A stretch of DNA of 64,000 bases from Lautropia sp. (GTDB taxonomy: Bacteria; Pseudomonadota; Gammaproteobacteria; Burkholderiales; Burkholderiaceae_E): contig JAUNKF010000004.1 in assembly GCA_030532895.1 (NCBI GenBank), positions 127,268 to 191,267 of the forward strand, written 5' to 3'. The notes under the pieces are model-generated. The model made no database searches. It saw nothing but the letters and a program-made list of their open reading frames with translations, and had not been told where the DNA came from. Both the position numbers and the translations under genes were made by a program. Below, one piece after another: positions 37,407-47,996 of this stretch. Within the stretch, counting starts at the first letter, position 1. Every line of letters starts with the position of its first letter.

Positions 37407-38724
37407 TTGGCAAAGAGTCACAATAGGAGAGGCATTTGAGGTCAATCCGTCTCGCCCGCTTAGTCGGGGTACCGTTGCGCCATTCATTCCTATGGATGCT
37501 TTGCCTGTTAACGCAAGGCAGCCAGAGCGCATAGATACTAGAGAAGTTTCTGGCTCCGGTATGAGGTTTAAAAATGGGGACACGTTGCTTGCTAGGATTA
37601 CGCCATGCTTGGAAAATGGGAAAACAGTATTTATCAATCAGCTTTCCGATGAGGCTATAGGTCACGGATCAACCGAATATATTGTTATTTCTGGCCGAAA
37701 TGGAGTCAGTGATGATTTATTTGGGTACTATTTGGCTCGTTCCCCCGACTTTAGGTCATATGCAATTTCGCACATGGAAGGAACGTCTGGAAGGCAAAGG
37801 GTGCCTGCATCAGCCGTCTGCGCCTATCAGCTGAACTTGCCCCCTTTTCAAGAACAACGCGCTATTGCTCATATCCTCGGCACGCTGGACGAGAAGATAG
37901 AGCTCAACCGCAAGCAGAACGAAACGCTGGAAGCGATGGCTCGCGCCCTGTTCAAGGCGTGGTTCGTGGACTTCGAACCCGTGCGCGCCAAGATGGAAGG
38001 CCGCTGGCAGCGCGGCCAGTCACTGCCTGGTCTGCCAGCACATCTCTACGATCTTTTTCCCGAACGGCTCGTCGAGTCGGGGCTTGGGGGGATTCCGGAG
38101 GGATGGCGTTATTCGACGATTGGCGAAGAAGTGATGATCTGCGGCGGGTCAACGCCCAGCACCAAGGAACCAGAGTTTTGGGAGGGTGGGCAACACTGCT
38201 GGGCAACGCCCAAAGACCTGTCCGCCCTGAAGTTTCCCGTCATGCTGGATACGGATCGAAAGATTACGGATGCCGGTCTTGCAAAGATCAGTTCTGGTCT
38301 CTTGCCAGTCGGCACGGTGTTGCTCTCTTCACGGGCACCAATCGGCTATTTGGCGATTGCCGAAGTTCCTACGGCAATCAATCAAGGCTTCATCGCGATG
38401 AGGTGTCATGGCGCTCTGCCAAATGTCTTCGTGCTGCCGTGGTGCCGGGAAAGCATGGATGCTATCGTTGGAAACGCCAACGGCTCGACGTTCCAGGAAA
38501 TCAGTAAGAGCAATTTCCGACCACTACGAGTCGTAATCCCTTCCGAATCGGTGCTGAAATATTTCACAAGGTCTGCAGTCTCACTTTATCGACAGCTGGC
38601 GGACAACGAACGTGAATCCCGTTCCCTTGCCCAACTGCGCGACACCCTACTGCCCAAACTAATCTCCGGCGACCTTCGTGTTCCGGATGCCGAGCGGATT
38701 CTTGGAGAGGCGGAGAACGTATGA
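37396..38724 (+). CDS. hsdS: Type I restriction specificity subunit
   Basis: The 442-residue protein has two target-recognition domains, each followed by a conserved coiled-coil spacer. The first spacer is [21 protein letters not shown]...[21 protein letters not shown] near residues 150-190, and the second ends in [20 protein letters not shown]. It selects the bipartite recognition sequence. The first recognition domain (about 37440-37830) is clearly more AT-rich than the rest, as expected when domains are swapped. The gene overlaps the nuclease gene by 11 bp and the SIR2 gene by 4 bp. Confidence 0.94.
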   Translation: MASDWQRVTIGEAFEVNPSRPLSRGTVAPFIPMDALPVNARQPERIDTREVSGSGMRFKNGDTLLARITPCLENGKTVFINQLSDEAIGHGSTEYIVISGRNGVSDDLFGYYLARSPDFRSYAISHMEGTSGRQRVPASAVCAYQLNLPPFQEQRAIAHILGTLDEKIELNRKQNETLEAMARALFKAWFVDFEPVRAKMEGRWQRGQSLPGLPAHLYDLFPERLVESGLGGIPEGWRYSTIGEEVMICGGSTPSTKEPEFWEGGQHCWATPKDLSALKFPVMLDTDRKITDAGLAKISSGLLPVGTVLLSSRAPIGYLAIAEVPTAINQGFIAMRCHGALPNVFVLPWCRESMDAIVGNANGSTFQEISKSNFRPLRVVIPSESVLKYFTRSAVSLYRQLADNERESRSLAQLRDTLLPKLISGDLRVPDAERILGEAENV

Positions 38725-40481
38725 TCGATCCGATGCACTCGCTTGCATTCTCGATCCAGGCGAATCCTGGCGTGTATGCCGTATTGGTTGGCTCGGGTGT
38801 TTCGCGGGCCGCCCAGATCCCTACGGGTTGGGAGATCACTCTCGATCTGGTAACCAAGTTGGCCGCAGTGGTAGGCGAAAACTGCGGTACCGATCCTGCT
38901 CTTTGGTATCGCGAGCGTTATGGCAAAGAGCCTGACTATTCCGATCTGTTGGACGCACTGGCGAAGACTCCGGCGGAGCGTCAGCAGTTGCTGCGTGCCT
39001 ATCTGGAACCTTCCGAAGAAGAGCGTACCGTCGGCCTAAAGGCTCCGACTGCCGCGCACCGGGCCATTGCCAACCTCGCAGCGAAGGGCTACGTCCGCAT
39101 CATCATCACCACCAATTTCGACCGTCTAATGGAGACGGCACTGGCGGACGTCGGGGTAGTGCCGACCGTGCTCAGTTCGCCGGATCAGGTGCATGGTGCG
39201 ATGCCTTTGATTCATACCCGCTGTTGCGTGTTCAAAGTGCATGGCGATTATCTGGATACCCGCATCCGTAACACACCCGCCGAACTGGAGGGATATCCAA
39301 AGGAGTTTGACGATCTGCTGGATCGCATCCTCGATGAGTTCGGGCTGATCGTTTGTGGCTGGTCGGCGGAATGGGATATGGCTTTGCGTGCCGCGCTCGA
39401 ACGGGCAGTGTCCCGCCGCTTCTCGCACTTCTGGGCCGTGCGCGGTGAGCCGGGCAACGCTGCCAAGAGACTGATCGAGCACCGACAGGGGCAGAAACTA
39501 CCGATTGCGGATGCGGACAGCTTCTTTTCCGAGTTAGGGCGTTTGGTTGAGGCTCTGGAGCAGTTCTCACGACCACACCCTCTCTCGACCGAAGCAGCAG
39601 TTGCCAGCCTCAAGGGCTATCTCGCTGAGAGCAAGCACCGCATCCGTCTTGCCGATCTTGTTGGTGGTGAGGTAGACCGAGTGCTCGACGCCACTGCCAC
39701 CTCCGCATTCGCTCTGCAAGGAGGGCCTGCGCCAGATACGAATACGTTTACGGCGCGGGTGCGCGCCTATGAGGCCGCCTGCGAGACGCTGGTAGCGATG
39801 GCTGCCGTGGGCGGCTATTGGGTGGAGGATTGGCATTACACTACGTGGCAAACGGCGTTAACAAGGTTGGCCACCCGGCGTGGGGAGTCAGGTTTCAACC
39901 TTTGGGTTGAATCGCAGCGTTATCCCGCCACCTTGCTTCTTTATGCATTAGGGCTTGGTTCGGTTGAGGCTGGTGAAAGGGGATTGCTGTTTCTCGGGAA
40001 GTTGTTCGGCACCACTGTCCATCGGGAGCATCGGGAAGATCAAACTGCTGTTGAATTGCTACCGGCATTTTGTCTCTTCGAGCTCGGCAATGAGCCTGCG
40101 AAGCTGCTCGAAGGCATGAATCGGCGACATGCACCGCTCAATGACTGGATCCATGCGCTGCTGCTACCGCGATTTCGAAGCCTCGTTCCATCAGAGTCCA
40201 GATTCTCGTATTGCTTCGACAGGCTGGAGGTTCTAATGGCGCTGAGCTTTGCTCATCACGCTGAATGGACTGAGGAGTGGAGATATTGGGTGCCGCCAGG
40301 ACGCTATGGCTATAGAAGGGATAGCCTTGATCGCATCGTCAAGGAGATGCAATCCTCAATCGAAAGTCTCGGAGACAAATCGCCCTACGTCAGAAGCGGG
40401 ATCTTCGGCCATTCGGCGGAGAGGTGCATTGCGGGGATCAATGCCTTTACAGCCTGGGTGCGAGAGCTGAGATGGTTCTGA
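38721..40481 (+). CDS. SIR2-family (NADase-type) defence protein
   Basis: The 586-residue protein has an N-terminal SIR2-like Rossmann domain: [18 protein letters not shown] near residue 22, [11 protein letters not shown] near 130, FKVHGDY near 172, and [10 protein letters not shown] near 212. These match defence-type sirtuins that consume NAD rather than deacetylate. The remaining 290 residues are mainly helical with Trp/Tyr-rich patches and resemble nothing I recognise, possibly a sensor. It starts in the hsdS stop codon (ATGA) and ends 19 bp before the next gene. Depletion of NAD+ on phage detection is inferred from the family. Confidence 0.85.
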   Translation: MIDPMHSLAFSIQANPGVYAVLVGSGVSRAAQIPTGWEITLDLVTKLAAVVGENCGTDPALWYRERYGKEPDYSDLLDALAKTPAERQQLLRAYLEPSEEERTVGLKAPTAAHRAIANLAAKGYVRIIITTNFDRLMETALADVGVVPTVLSSPDQVHGAMPLIHTRCCVFKVHGDYLDTRIRNTPAELEGYPKEFDDLLDRILDEFGLIVCGWSAEWDMALRAALERAVSRRFSHFWAVRGEPGNAAKRLIEHRQGQKLPIADADSFFSELGRLVEALEQFSRPHPLSTEAAVASLKGYLAESKHRIRLADLVGGEVDRVLDATATSAFALQGGPAPDTNTFTARVRAYEAACETLVAMAAVGGYWVEDWHYTTWQTALTRLATRRGESGFNLWVESQRYPATLLLYALGLGSVEAGERGLLFLGKLFGTTVHREHREDQTAVELLPAFCLFELGNEPAKLLEGMNRRHAPLNDWIHALLLPRFRSLVPSESRFSYCFDRLEVLMALSFAHHAEWTEEWRYWVPPGRYGYRRDSLDRIVKEMQSSIESLGDKSPYVRSGIFGHSAERCIAGINAFTAWVRELRWF

Positions 40482-40500
40482 GAAGGGCTGGAGGCAAAGC

Positions 40501-41247
40501 ATGACACTCGACTGGTGCCCCGGTATCCGCGAAGCCTGCCGCCATTGGCGCAGCGCCCCGATGCTGCAACAGACCTTTGAGGCAATGGAGCAGAATCTGG
40601 AGCAGAACAACGATGCGTGCATCGACTGCGCCAAGACAGTCGTGGAGGTGGTTTGTCGGGTGGTAGTGGAGAGTTTTCATACCCAGCAAGTCCCGCTCAA
40701 GCCTAGGCAGGAGACGCCTTCGCTTTCGGATTGGCTAACGGCTGCAATTCGGGCGCTCAAACTCGGCGATGTCCGAGACGAACGCTTCAAGAAGTTGGTG
40801 TCCAGCCATCACAAGTTGGCCGACGCATTGAACGATCTGCGTAACAAGGCGGGACCTGCCAGCCACGGCAAAGACCCGTATCTGCAGCGGTTGGCAGATC
40901 ACCACCGTCGCAGCGCAGTTCTGGCGGCCGATGCCATTGTAGCTTTTCTGCATCAGGCGTATCTGGATGCACAGCTGGACCCGATCAGCTCCCGCGAGCC
41001 TTGGGAGCGATTTGCAGAAGACAACGCGCTGATCGACGCGCACGTAGGGCTGGCTGTGGACGCCGAGGACGGCGACTCGCCAATTTTGCGTTTCCTGCTA
41101 CCGGGTGGAGATGAGCTGCCCATCAACATCGAAGTGAGCCGTCTGCTTTACCAACTGGATCGGGATGCCTACGTAGAAGCGTTGAATGCTGCGCGTGGGG
41201 CAGTTGCTCCGGCTGTGGAGCCCATCGAAGAACAAGGAGAACTGTAA
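40501..41247 (+). CDS. Abi-C/HEPN-like abortive infection protein
   Basis: The 248-residue protein resembles the abortive-infection C-terminal family. An N-terminal helical region precedes a segment [13 protein letters not shown]...[20 protein letters not shown]. The motif [11 protein letters not shown] has Arg114 and His122, reminiscent of the catalytic R...H pair of HEPN ribonucleases. The C-terminus is acidic. The gene lies between SIR2 and hsdR. Its last base is the first base of the hsdR start (TAATG), so it belongs to the operon. An RNase or partner role for SIR2 is inference. Confidence 0.7.
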   Translation: MTLDWCPGIREACRHWRSAPMLQQTFEAMEQNLEQNNDACIDCAKTVVEVVCRVVVESFHTQQVPLKPRQETPSLSDWLTAAIRALKLGDVRDERFKKLVSSHHKLADALNDLRNKAGPASHGKDPYLQRLADHHRRSAVLAADAIVAFLHQAYLDAQLDPISSREPWERFAEDNALIDAHVGLAVDAEDGDSPILRFLLPGGDELPINIEVSRLLYQLDRDAYVEALNAARGAVAPAVEPIEEQGEL

Positions 41248-44200
41248 TGGCGTTTCTGTCGGAGGCCGCCGTGGAGCAGGCGCTGCTGGATCATCTGCGT
41301 GCTCTCGGTTACAGCATCGAACGTGAGGAGGACATCGGCCCTGATGGACACCGACCGGAACGTGAGAGTCACGATGAGGTCGTGCTCAAGAAACGGTTCG
41401 AGGACGCCGTAGCACGCTTAAACCCAGAATTGCCATTTGAGGCGCGTCAAGATGCCGTGCGACGTGTGATGCAGTCCGAGCTGCCGTCGCTGCTCGAAGA
41501 GAACCGCCGTCTCCACAAGCTGATGACGGAAGGCGTGGATGTCGAATACTACGCGAACGACGGCACACTGACAGCGGGCAAGGTCACGCTAATCGACTTC
41601 GAAAAACCGGAGCAGAATGATTGGTTGGCGGTAAGCCAGTTCGTGGTGATCAATGGCCGGAATAATCGGCGACCCGATGTGGTGGTGTTCGTCAACGGCC
41701 TGCCGCTGGGTGTGATTGAGCTGAAGGCGCCGGGCAACGCGGGGGCACACCTGCTGGGTGCGTTCAACCAGTTGCAGACCTACAAGCAGCAGATTCCGCA
41801 GTTGTTCCATACCAACGCGCTGCTGGTCACATCGGACGGCATTGCTGCTCGGGTGGGTTCCTTGTCGGCTGACCTGGAGCGCTTTATGCCGTGGCGTACT
41901 ATCGACGGAAAGGACATCGCCCCGAAAGGCGCGCCCGAACTCTCGACCCTGATCGAGGGCGTGTTCGAGCATCGCCGCTTGCTCGATCTGCTCCGTCATT
42001 TCACGGTGTTCGGTGAAACGGGTTCAAGGCTAGTCAAAATTATTGCGGGCTATCACCAGTTCCACGCGGTGAATAAGGCGGTGGAGTCTACGGTTCGCGC
42101 ATCAGCCCGGTGGCAAGGTGTGCAGGAAGAGCCGGCGCATTACGGCTTGCCCAGCGTGAAAAACCAGGCTTCTGGCGACCGCCGGGTGGGTGTGATCTGG
42201 CACACCCAAGGCTCCGGTAAGAGCCTGTTGATGGCGTTTTATGCCGGGCGACTGGTGAAGCACTTGGAAATGGCCAACCCCACGCTGGTGGTGCTGACAG
42301 ACCGCAACGATCTCGACGATCAGCTTTTCTCCACCTTTTCGATGTGTCGTGACCTGATTCGGCAGGAGCCTGTTCAAGCCGATAGCCGGGAGCATCTGGT
42401 TTCCCTGTTGAGCCGTGCCTCGGGCGGTGTCATTTTTACCACCTTGCAGAAGTTCGGCGAGGTCGAGGAGCCACTCACCACCCGTCGCAACGTGGTCGTC
42501 ATGGCAGATGAGGCACACCGAAGCCAGTATGGCCTCAAGGCGAGAGTGGACGCGAAGAGTGGTGAAATCTCCTATGGCTTCGCCAAATACATGCGTGATG
42601 CCCTGCCAAACGCTTCCTTCATAGGCTTTACCGGAACACCCATTGAGGCGGATGACGTGAATACGCCCGCCGTGTTCGGCAACTATATCGATGTCTACGA
42701 CATCAGCCGTGCCGTGGAGGACGGCGCGACGGTGCCGATCTACTACGAGTCGCGGCTGGCCCGTATCGAACTGGACGAGGAGGAAAAATCGAAGGTCGAC
42801 GCCGAGGTCAATGAGTTGATTGAGGGGGACTCCGCAGCCGACCAGGAGCGTTTCAAGCGGAAGTGGTCAGCAGTCGAGGCCCTGGTTGGCAGTGACAAGC
42901 GTCTGGCTGTTGTGGCCAAGGATATCGTTGCCCACTTCGAGGATCGCGTGCATGCCCTTGAGGGCAAGGCGATGGTCGTGTGCATGAGCCGCCGAATCTG
43001 CGTCAAACTTTACGACGAGATTGTCAGGCTGAGACCGGATTGGCACAGTACCGATGAGAACGCAGGTGTGGTCAAGATTGTGATGACCGGAGCCGCCAGT
43101 GACCCGGATGGATGGCAGCAGCATATTGGCAACAAGGCCCGGCGTGATTTGCTGGCCAAACGTGCTCGTGATCCCAAAGATCCACTCAGGCTGGTGATTG
43201 TGCGGGATATGTGGCTGACCGGTTTTGACGCGCCATGCATGCACACAATGTACATCGACAAGCCGATGCAGGGGCACGGACTGATGCAGGCCATTGCGCG
43301 CGTGAACCGCGTGTTCCGTGACAAGCCCGCCGGGTTGATCGTTGACTACATCGGTATCGCACAGAATCTGAAGTCTGCGCTACAGCAGTATTCCAGGAGC
43401 GACCAGGAAAACACCGGCGTTGATGAAGCACAGGCTGTTGCGGTGATGATGGAAAAGTATGAGGTCGTGCGGGACATGTACCACGGCTTCGACTACGCTT
43501 CGGCGCTGAACGGCTCGCCGCAGGAGCGGCTTGCGATGATGGCCGCTGCCATTGATTGGATTCTCGGACTGCAACAGAAGCTGGCAGCACAAGAGAAGAC
43601 AGAGGAAGGCAAGAAGAATGCTCATCGCCGGTACCAGGACACCGTGCTGGCTTTGTCGAAGGCTTTCGCGTTGGCAGCCGCTTCCGACGAGGCCCGAAAG
43701 ATTCGGGAGGAAGTCGGTTTCTTTCAGGCGATTCGTGCCGCGCTGGTTAAGAGTGCTACAGGATCTGGGATGGCCTGGCAGGAGCGTGAATTGGCCATTC
43801 AGCAGATCGTCAGCCGGGGGGTTTTCTCCACCGATATTGTGGATATCCTCGCTGCTGCGGGCATCAAGAGTCCGGATATTTCCATTCTCTCGGATGAGTT
43901 CCTTGCGGAAGTTCAGCAGATGGAGAAGAAGAATCTTGCACTGGAAGCCTTGCGCAAGCTGATTAACGACGGTATCCGTTCACGCAGCAAGCCCAACGTG
44001 GTGCAGACCAAGGCGTTCTCGGAGCGGCTGGAGGATTCGGTGGCGCGTTATCACGCCAACGCCATCACTACTGCTGAGGTGCTGCAGGAGCTGATCCAGT
44101 TGGCCAAGGACATTCGCGCGGCGCGTCAGCGTGGCGAAGAGTCTGGTTTGTCAGATGAAGAAATCGCCTTCTACGACGCTCTGGCCGAGAACGAAAGCGC

Positions 44201-44459
44201 CATGCAGATGATGGGCGACGACAAGCTCAAGCTGATCGCTCATGAATTGCTGCAGAGCCTACGCGAGAATGTGTCGGTCGACTGGGCCAACCGGGAGTCC
44301 GCCCGTGCACGGATGCGCGTGCTGGTCAAGCGCATCCTGCGAAAGTACGGATACCCGCCAGACCTTCAGGACAGGGCAGTTCAGACGGTGCTGCAGCAGG
44401 CCGAAGCGTTGTCGTCGAGATGGTCAGTGTCGCGCGAAGGGACTGCTTGGGATGAGTGA
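41247..44459 (+). CDS. hsdR: Type I restriction endonuclease subunit R
   Basis: The 1070-residue motor/nuclease subunit has an N-terminal PD-(D/E)XK nuclease ([20 protein letters not shown] near residues 142-160), SF2 helicase Walker A ([18 protein letters not shown], near residue 322), DEAH ([13 protein letters not shown] near 419), and motif VI region [17 protein letters not shown]. It translocates DNA and cuts at a distance from unmodified sites. It is the last intact gene of the operon. The stop lies within the start of the DUF1016 remnant. Confidence 0.94.
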   Translation: MAFLSEAAVEQALLDHLRALGYSIEREEDIGPDGHRPERESHDEVVLKKRFEDAVARLNPELPFEARQDAVRRVMQSELPSLLEENRRLHKLMTEGVDVEYYANDGTLTAGKVTLIDFEKPEQNDWLAVSQFVVINGRNNRRPDVVVFVNGLPLGVIELKAPGNAGAHLLGAFNQLQTYKQQIPQLFHTNALLVTSDGIAARVGSLSADLERFMPWRTIDGKDIAPKGAPELSTLIEGVFEHRRLLDLLRHFTVFGETGSRLVKIIAGYHQFHAVNKAVESTVRASARWQGVQEEPAHYGLPSVKNQASGDRRVGVIWHTQGSGKSLLMAFYAGRLVKHLEMANPTLVVLTDRNDLDDQLFSTFSMCRDLIRQEPVQADSREHLVSLLSRASGGVIFTTLQKFGEVEEPLTTRRNVVVMADEAHRSQYGLKARVDAKSGEISYGFAKYMRDALPNASFIGFTGTPIEADDVNTPAVFGNYIDVYDISRAVEDGATVPIYYESRLARIELDEEEKSKVDAEVNELIEGDSAADQERFKRKWSAVEALVGSDKRLAVVAKDIVAHFEDRVHALEGKAMVVCMSRRICVKLYDEIVRLRPDWHSTDENAGVVKIVMTGAASDPDGWQQHIGNKARRDLLAKRARDPKDPLRLVIVRDMWLTGFDAPCMHTMYIDKPMQGHGLMQAIARVNRVFRDKPAGLIVDYIGIAQNLKSALQQYSRSDQENTGVDEAQAVAVMMEKYEVVRDMYHGFDYASALNGSPQERLAMMAAAIDWILGLQQKLAAQEKTEEGKKNAHRRYQDTVLALSKAFALAAASDEARKIREEVGFFQAIRAALVKSATGSGMAWQERELAIQQIVSRGVFSTDIVDILAAAGIKSPDISILSDEFLAEVQQMEKKNLALEALRKLINDGIRSRSKPNVVQTKAFSERLEDSVARYHANAITTAEVLQELIQLAKDIRAARQRGEESGLSDEEIAFYDALAENESAMQMMGDDKLKLIAHELLQSLRENVSVDWANRESARARMRVLVKRILRKYGYPPDLQDRAVQTVLQQAEALSSRWSVSREGTAWDE

Positions 44460-44780
44460 TCAAGAAATTGATCTGTATCGTGGAGCGGTTGTCTTCGCCA
44501 GGCAGTGATCTGGCGCAACAGTCGCTCAAAGACCCGTATCTGTTCGATTTTCTCGATGTCGGCAACGAGGCTGACGAGCGCGAGATCGAGTCGGCGCTGG
44601 TTAGACACAAGTCTCAGCCCATAGACGTAGCAGACTACAAGCTGCTTGAGTCTTTGCCCAAGGAACTGCAAACCAATCTTGCCCAGCATCGAGCAGATTG
44701 ATCGAGAGTTGGGGGGCAGTGAGCATGGGCTTCAGGCACAGATGGTACGGATCATTCGGGCTGGACTCGAATTGCCACGA
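44456..44780 (+). pseudogene. Decayed second DUF1016 nuclease gene
   Basis: The sequence starts with SDLAQQSLKDPYLFDFLDV and EREIESALVRH, the DUF1016 stretch just before the nuclease core. It then jumps directly to KSQPIDVADYKLLESLPKELQ, near the family C-terminus. About 95 codons, including the catalytic region, are missing, and about 170 N-terminal codons are also gone. After QTNL a one-base shift is needed to reach PSIEQIDRELGGS. It differs from the intact copy at 36354 at many residues, so it is not a recent duplicate. Confidence 0.8.
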
Positions 44781-44871
44781 TTCGTACCGCCGCTGAGCAG
44801 CGCAGTCCGCAGGTGCTGCTCGCAGGATCCCTGCACGAGGAGTACGTGGTAACCGGTGTGATCACAGCCAA

Positions 44872-44900
44872 GAAAAAGGGCCCGGAGATCATCCGGGCCC
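44872..44900 (-). terminator. Rho-independent terminator of ssrA
   Basis: GGGCCCGGA and TCCGGGCCC (44878-44886 and 44892-44900) form a perfect 9-bp stem with a 5-base loop. On the minus strand the stem is followed by TTTTTCTT. It lies 11 bp beyond the mature 3' end of the tmRNA. Confidence 0.9.
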
Positions 44901-44911
44901 TGCTGGGTGTC

Positions 44912-45275
44912 TGGTGGAGCCGGCGGGAATTGAACCCGCGTCCGAAAGTCTTCTACGACCAGTTCTACGTGTGTAGTGACGTCTTTGGGATCTCGTTGCC
45001 GTTACGCCGACGCACAGGCTCAACCAGCAACCAGCCACCTTTCAGTTTAATGCCCGACCAAGTAGCCCGGCCGGACACGATTCGGTATGAATGACGCTGC
45101 TGCCCCTTGCGGGGCCCGTGCTACCGACAACCCGGTGCAGCGGCTAGGCCTTAAGCGGCCAGTGCGAAACGCTCGTCGTTGGCGTTTATTTGGTTTTCCG
45201 ATGGATTTACGAGGTCACGGACCCTCGACACGCCCTGAGCCGCTTCATTACCCCCGTCGAAACCAGGTCGGCCCC
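44912..45275 (-). ncRNA. ssrA: Transfer-messenger RNA
   Basis: The 5' end GGGGCCGACCTGG and 3' end CGGCTCCACCA pair perfectly in the acceptor stem (7 bp with one G-U), and the T-arm TTCAATTCCCGCC is present. The tag reading frame encodes ANDERFALAA followed by TAA at 45151-45153, with the resume codon GCC at 45181-45183. The tag is typical of Burkholderiales. tmRNA with SmpB rescues stalled ribosomes. A terminator follows. The defence island ends just past its 3' end. Confidence 0.96.
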
Positions 45276-45335
45276 AGCAGGCCAGTCTATCACAAGTAAC
45301 AAGGTTTTGAGTGGCAGTGATGGCGCGTGCCAATT

Positions 45336-46004
45336 TCACCAACAGTTCTTCAACATCGTCAGCAGCCCGGCCGGGCTGTGGATCAGGTGGTCTGCGCCCC
45401 AGCTGGCGGCGGCTTCAGGGCTGCAGTAACCGTAGGCGGCGGCGATGGTGGTCATGCCGACGGCTTTGCCGGCCTGGATGTCGCGAGCGTCATCGCCGAT
45501 GTACCAGCACTGATTGGCGTTGAGGCCGGTTTCCTTCAGTGCGCGCTTGAGCAGGTCGGGGTAGGGTTTGGGGCGCGGGGCAGAGTCGCCGCCGTAGGCA
45601 AGTACGGTGCGCTCGCTCAGCCCCAGGCCGCTCACCACTTGCTGGACGAGGTATTCCATCTTGTTCGAGACGATGCCCCAGCGGATATTTCGGCTTTCCA
45701 GCCAGTCGAGCACGGCGGGCATGCCGTCAAAGAGGCGGGTATGCACGACGATGTCCTTTTCGTAGAGGTTGAGGAAGTCGTCGCGCAGTTTGGGGAAGTG
45801 TTCGTCGTCCGGAGTGACGCCCAGGCCGATACCCAGGAGGCCACGGGCGCCGGCCGAGGCGAAGGGGCGGTACTCGGCCAGTGGCAGTGGCGTCAGGCCA
45901 CGCTCGATCCGCATCAGGTTGACCGGGGTGGCCAGGTCATCGGCGGTGTCGGCGAGGGTGCCATCCAGGTCGAAGAAGACGGCGGCGGGCAGGGAAACGG
46001 ACAT
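45336..46004 (-). CDS. gph: Phosphoglycolate phosphatase
   Basis: The 222-residue HAD hydrolase has motif I FFDLDGTLADT with nucleophilic Asp, motif II IVSNK, Lys in the RPKPYPDLL segment, and motif IV YIGDDARDIQAGKAVG. It dephosphorylates 2-phosphoglycolate. The ATG at 46004 is chosen because the longer frame contains no HAD sequence. It lies downstream of ubiG, an order common in betaproteobacteria. Confidence 0.9.
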   Translation of the reverse strand: MSVSLPAAVFFDLDGTLADTADDLATPVNLMRIERGLTPLPLAEYRPFASAGARGLLGIGLGVTPDDEHFPKLRDDFLNLYEKDIVVHTRLFDGMPAVLDWLESRNIRWGIVSNKMEYLVQQVVSGLGLSERTVLAYGGDSAPRPKPYPDLLKRALKETGLNANQCWYIGDDARDIQAGKAVGMTTIAAAYGYCSPEAAASWGADHLIHSPAGLLTMLKNCW

Positions 46005-46267
46005 ATCAAGACGGAAAAACGAGAGAGAACAAGAGAGCAAGAAGCCCCCGGCATGTGGTGTCAGCGTGTACACCATCCCTGATGAGACGGTGGGGGCAAC
46101 CAGGATGTAGCACAAGACCTGGGCTTTTCATGCTTGCCCGCATGCTTGTCGGTGGGTGAGGGGGCCGTCATGCTGGCGGGGAACACCGCCATTTCATCCG
46201 GAGTCAACGGGGGCAGGGATCGTGACAGACAGGTCTCGTGATGCAGTCGACGAGCCGATGCGCATGA

Positions 46268-47029
46268 TCATGCCGGCTTTCTGAAGGCCACCATGTAGTT
46301 GACGCTCACGTCGTTCGGTTGCAGGTGGTACTGCTTCGTGAACGGGTTGTAGCTCAGGCCGATGAAACCGGTGGGGTCGAGGCCGGCCCGGCGGCCGGCG
46401 CGGACCAGCTCGGCGGGCTGGATCATCTTGTCGTAGCTGTGGGTGCCCTTGGGCAGCAGCTTGAGCAGATATTCGGCGCCCACGATGGCGAAGAGGAAGG
46501 ATTTGGGATTGCGGTTGAGCGTGGAAAAGGTGAGCAGGCCACCCGGCTTGGCCAATTTCGCGCAGGCATGGATGACCGACTCGAAGTCGGGGACGTGTTC
46601 GAGCATTTCCATGCAGGTGACGACATCGAAGTGTTCGGGCTGGCGGGCGGCCAGCTCTTCGACGGCGATCTGCTCGTAGGTCACGGGCACGCCCGTGTCC
46701 AGTGCATGCAGCTTGGCGATCTTCAGCGATTTCTCGGCCAGGTCGATGCCCATCGCCTTGGCGCCATCGGCGGCGAGCGATTCGGTGAGGATGCCGCCGC
46801 CGCAGCCCACGTCCAGCGCATCCAGGCCCGCCAGGCTGCCGCCGGCCTGCTCACGTATCCAGGACAGCCGCAACGGGTTGATCTCGTGCAGCGGCTTGAA
46901 TTCGCTGTTTGGGTCCCACCAGCGGGAGGCCAGGGTCTGAAACTTGTCCAATTCGTGCTGGTCGACGTTGCGGGCGGCAGACGAAGACTGGCTGAGGGCG
47001 CGGTCGGCGGTAGGGGCAGAAGTGCTCAT
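46268..47029 (-). CDS. ubiG: Ubiquinone biosynthesis O-methyltransferase
   Basis: The 253-residue class I SAM methyltransferase has motif I LDALDVGCGGGILTE and the UbiG landmarks FQTLASRWWDPNSEFKPLHEINPLRL, ITCMEMLEHVPDF-like segment, and STLNRNPKSFLFAIVGAEYLL. It carries out both O-methylations of ubiquinone synthesis. ATG at 47029 gives the family length. The upstream open frame to 47263 is rejected. It lies between the OmpA-type gene and gph, all on the minus strand. Confidence 0.94.
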   Translation of the reverse strand: MSTSAPTADRALSQSSSAARNVDQHELDKFQTLASRWWDPNSEFKPLHEINPLRLSWIREQAGGSLAGLDALDVGCGGGILTESLAADGAKAMGIDLAEKSLKIAKLHALDTGVPVTYEQIAVEELAARQPEHFDVVTCMEMLEHVPDFESVIHACAKLAKPGGLLTFSTLNRNPKSFLFAIVGAEYLLKLLPKGTHSYDKMIQPAELVRAGRRAGLDPTGFIGLSYNPFTKQYHLQPNDVSVNYMVAFRKPA

Positions 47030-47252
47030 GAGTGGACTGAAAGTGGCCGCCCGTCTGGCAACGTAAGGCGGTGTGAGTGGTGTCGATCTGCACATTCTAC
47101 GATCAGCCACCGGCTTGGGGGCAGCAGCACTCGGGGGTTGTTTGCTCTTGCCCGTGCGTTGATGGGGGCTCGGGCGCGTACACGTCTCGAACTGGCCGGT
47201 GTTCTTTGATGAAGCGCGAGCAGGCGTGCAGAGAGCCTCGGCTAGACCCATG

Positions 47253-47287
47253 AAAAAAGCCACCGGGCCAAGGCCACGATGGCTTTT
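47253..47287 (-). terminator. Terminator after the OmpA-type lipoprotein gene
   Basis: On the minus strand AAAAGCCA and TGGCTTTT (47280-47287 and 47255-47262 on plus) pair as an 8-bp stem followed by a run of T. An inner GC-rich loop may extend the hairpin. It separates the OmpA-type gene from ubiG. Confidence 0.7.
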
Positions 47288-47336
47288 GCGGTGACCCCAG
47301 TGCCCGCCGGGGCGGGCAGCTGGGCAGCCAGAAGGA

Positions 47337-47996
47337 TTACTTCATGACTTCGCGGTTACCAACCACTTCGATTTCCACGCGACGGTTCTGGGCGCGGCCT
47401 TCGCGGGTCTTGTTGTCGGCGACCGGCTGGGCTTCACCTTTACCTTCGGTGTAGATGCGGTTGGCTTCGATGCCCTTGCCAACCAGGTAAGCCTTGACGG
47501 CTTCTGCACGGCGAACCGACAGACGCTGGTTGTAGGCTTCCTTACCGACGCTGTCGGTGTGGCCCACGGCGATGATCACTTCCAGTGCCACGCCGTCGAG
47601 CTGGCCGACGATGTCATCCAGCTTCTGCTTGCCTTCGTCCTTCAGCACTGCACGGTCGAAGCCGAAGAAGGTGTCAGCAGCGAAGGTGACTTTCTCGCTG
47701 ACAGGATGCGTTGCAGGTGGTGGGGGCGGCGGCGGTGGCGGAGGTGGGGGCGGCGGAGGCGGAGCCTTGGGCACCAGATCCGGGTCGCAGGCTTCAACCG
47801 CTTGCGAGGCCTGGAAGTAGCCGTCGCGCAGGCAGTTGCCGAACTTGCCGGTGACGACACCACCGTCGCGGCTGGTGATGTAGCCGGTGTCATTCTGATC
47901 GGCTGTGATATCTGGGCCTTTTCCGCCGCTGCTCGAGGCGCAGGCGGCGAGCAGCGCTGTCGCAGCCAATGCGCCAAGCTTGACCGATTTCTTCAT
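47337..47996 (-). CDS. OmpA-family outer-membrane lipoprotein
   Basis: The 219-residue protein has a signal peptide ending in lipobox LAAC. A short N-terminal domain (GKFGNCLRDGYFQASQAVEACDPDLVPK) is followed by an uninterrupted 16-proline hinge and a C-terminal OmpA-like peptidoglycan-binding domain (GHTDSVGKEAYNQRLSVRRA; GKGEAQPVADNKTREGRAQNRR). It probably tethers the outer membrane to peptidoglycan. GAGGAG lies just upstream of the ATG. The LAAC site suggests a lipoprotein rather than a beta-barrel OmpA, since no barrel region is present. Confidence 0.85.
   Translation of the reverse strand: MKKSVKLGALAATALLAACASSSGGKGPDITADQNDTGYITSRDGGVVTGKFGNCLRDGYFQASQAVEACDPDLVPKAPPPPPPPPPPPPPPPPATHPVSEKVTFAADTFFGFDRAVLKDEGKQKLDDIVGQLDGVALEVIIAVGHTDSVGKEAYNQRLSVRRAEAVKAYLVGKGIEANRIYTEGKGEAQPVADNKTREGRAQNRRVEIEVVGNREVMK

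Noticed and set aside
44646..44852. Independent small gene downstream of hsdR
   Set aside because: Its start, PSIEQIDREL, is the shifted end of the DUF1016 remnant, not a new protein.
44912..44940. attachment-site duplication of the ssrA 3' end
   Set aside because: No second copy of the ssrA 3' end was seen near 33600-34800 or elsewhere in the window.
47557..47820. Frames with poly-Gly opposite the OmpA-type gene
   Set aside because: They are the complement of the 16-proline tract and not separate genes.
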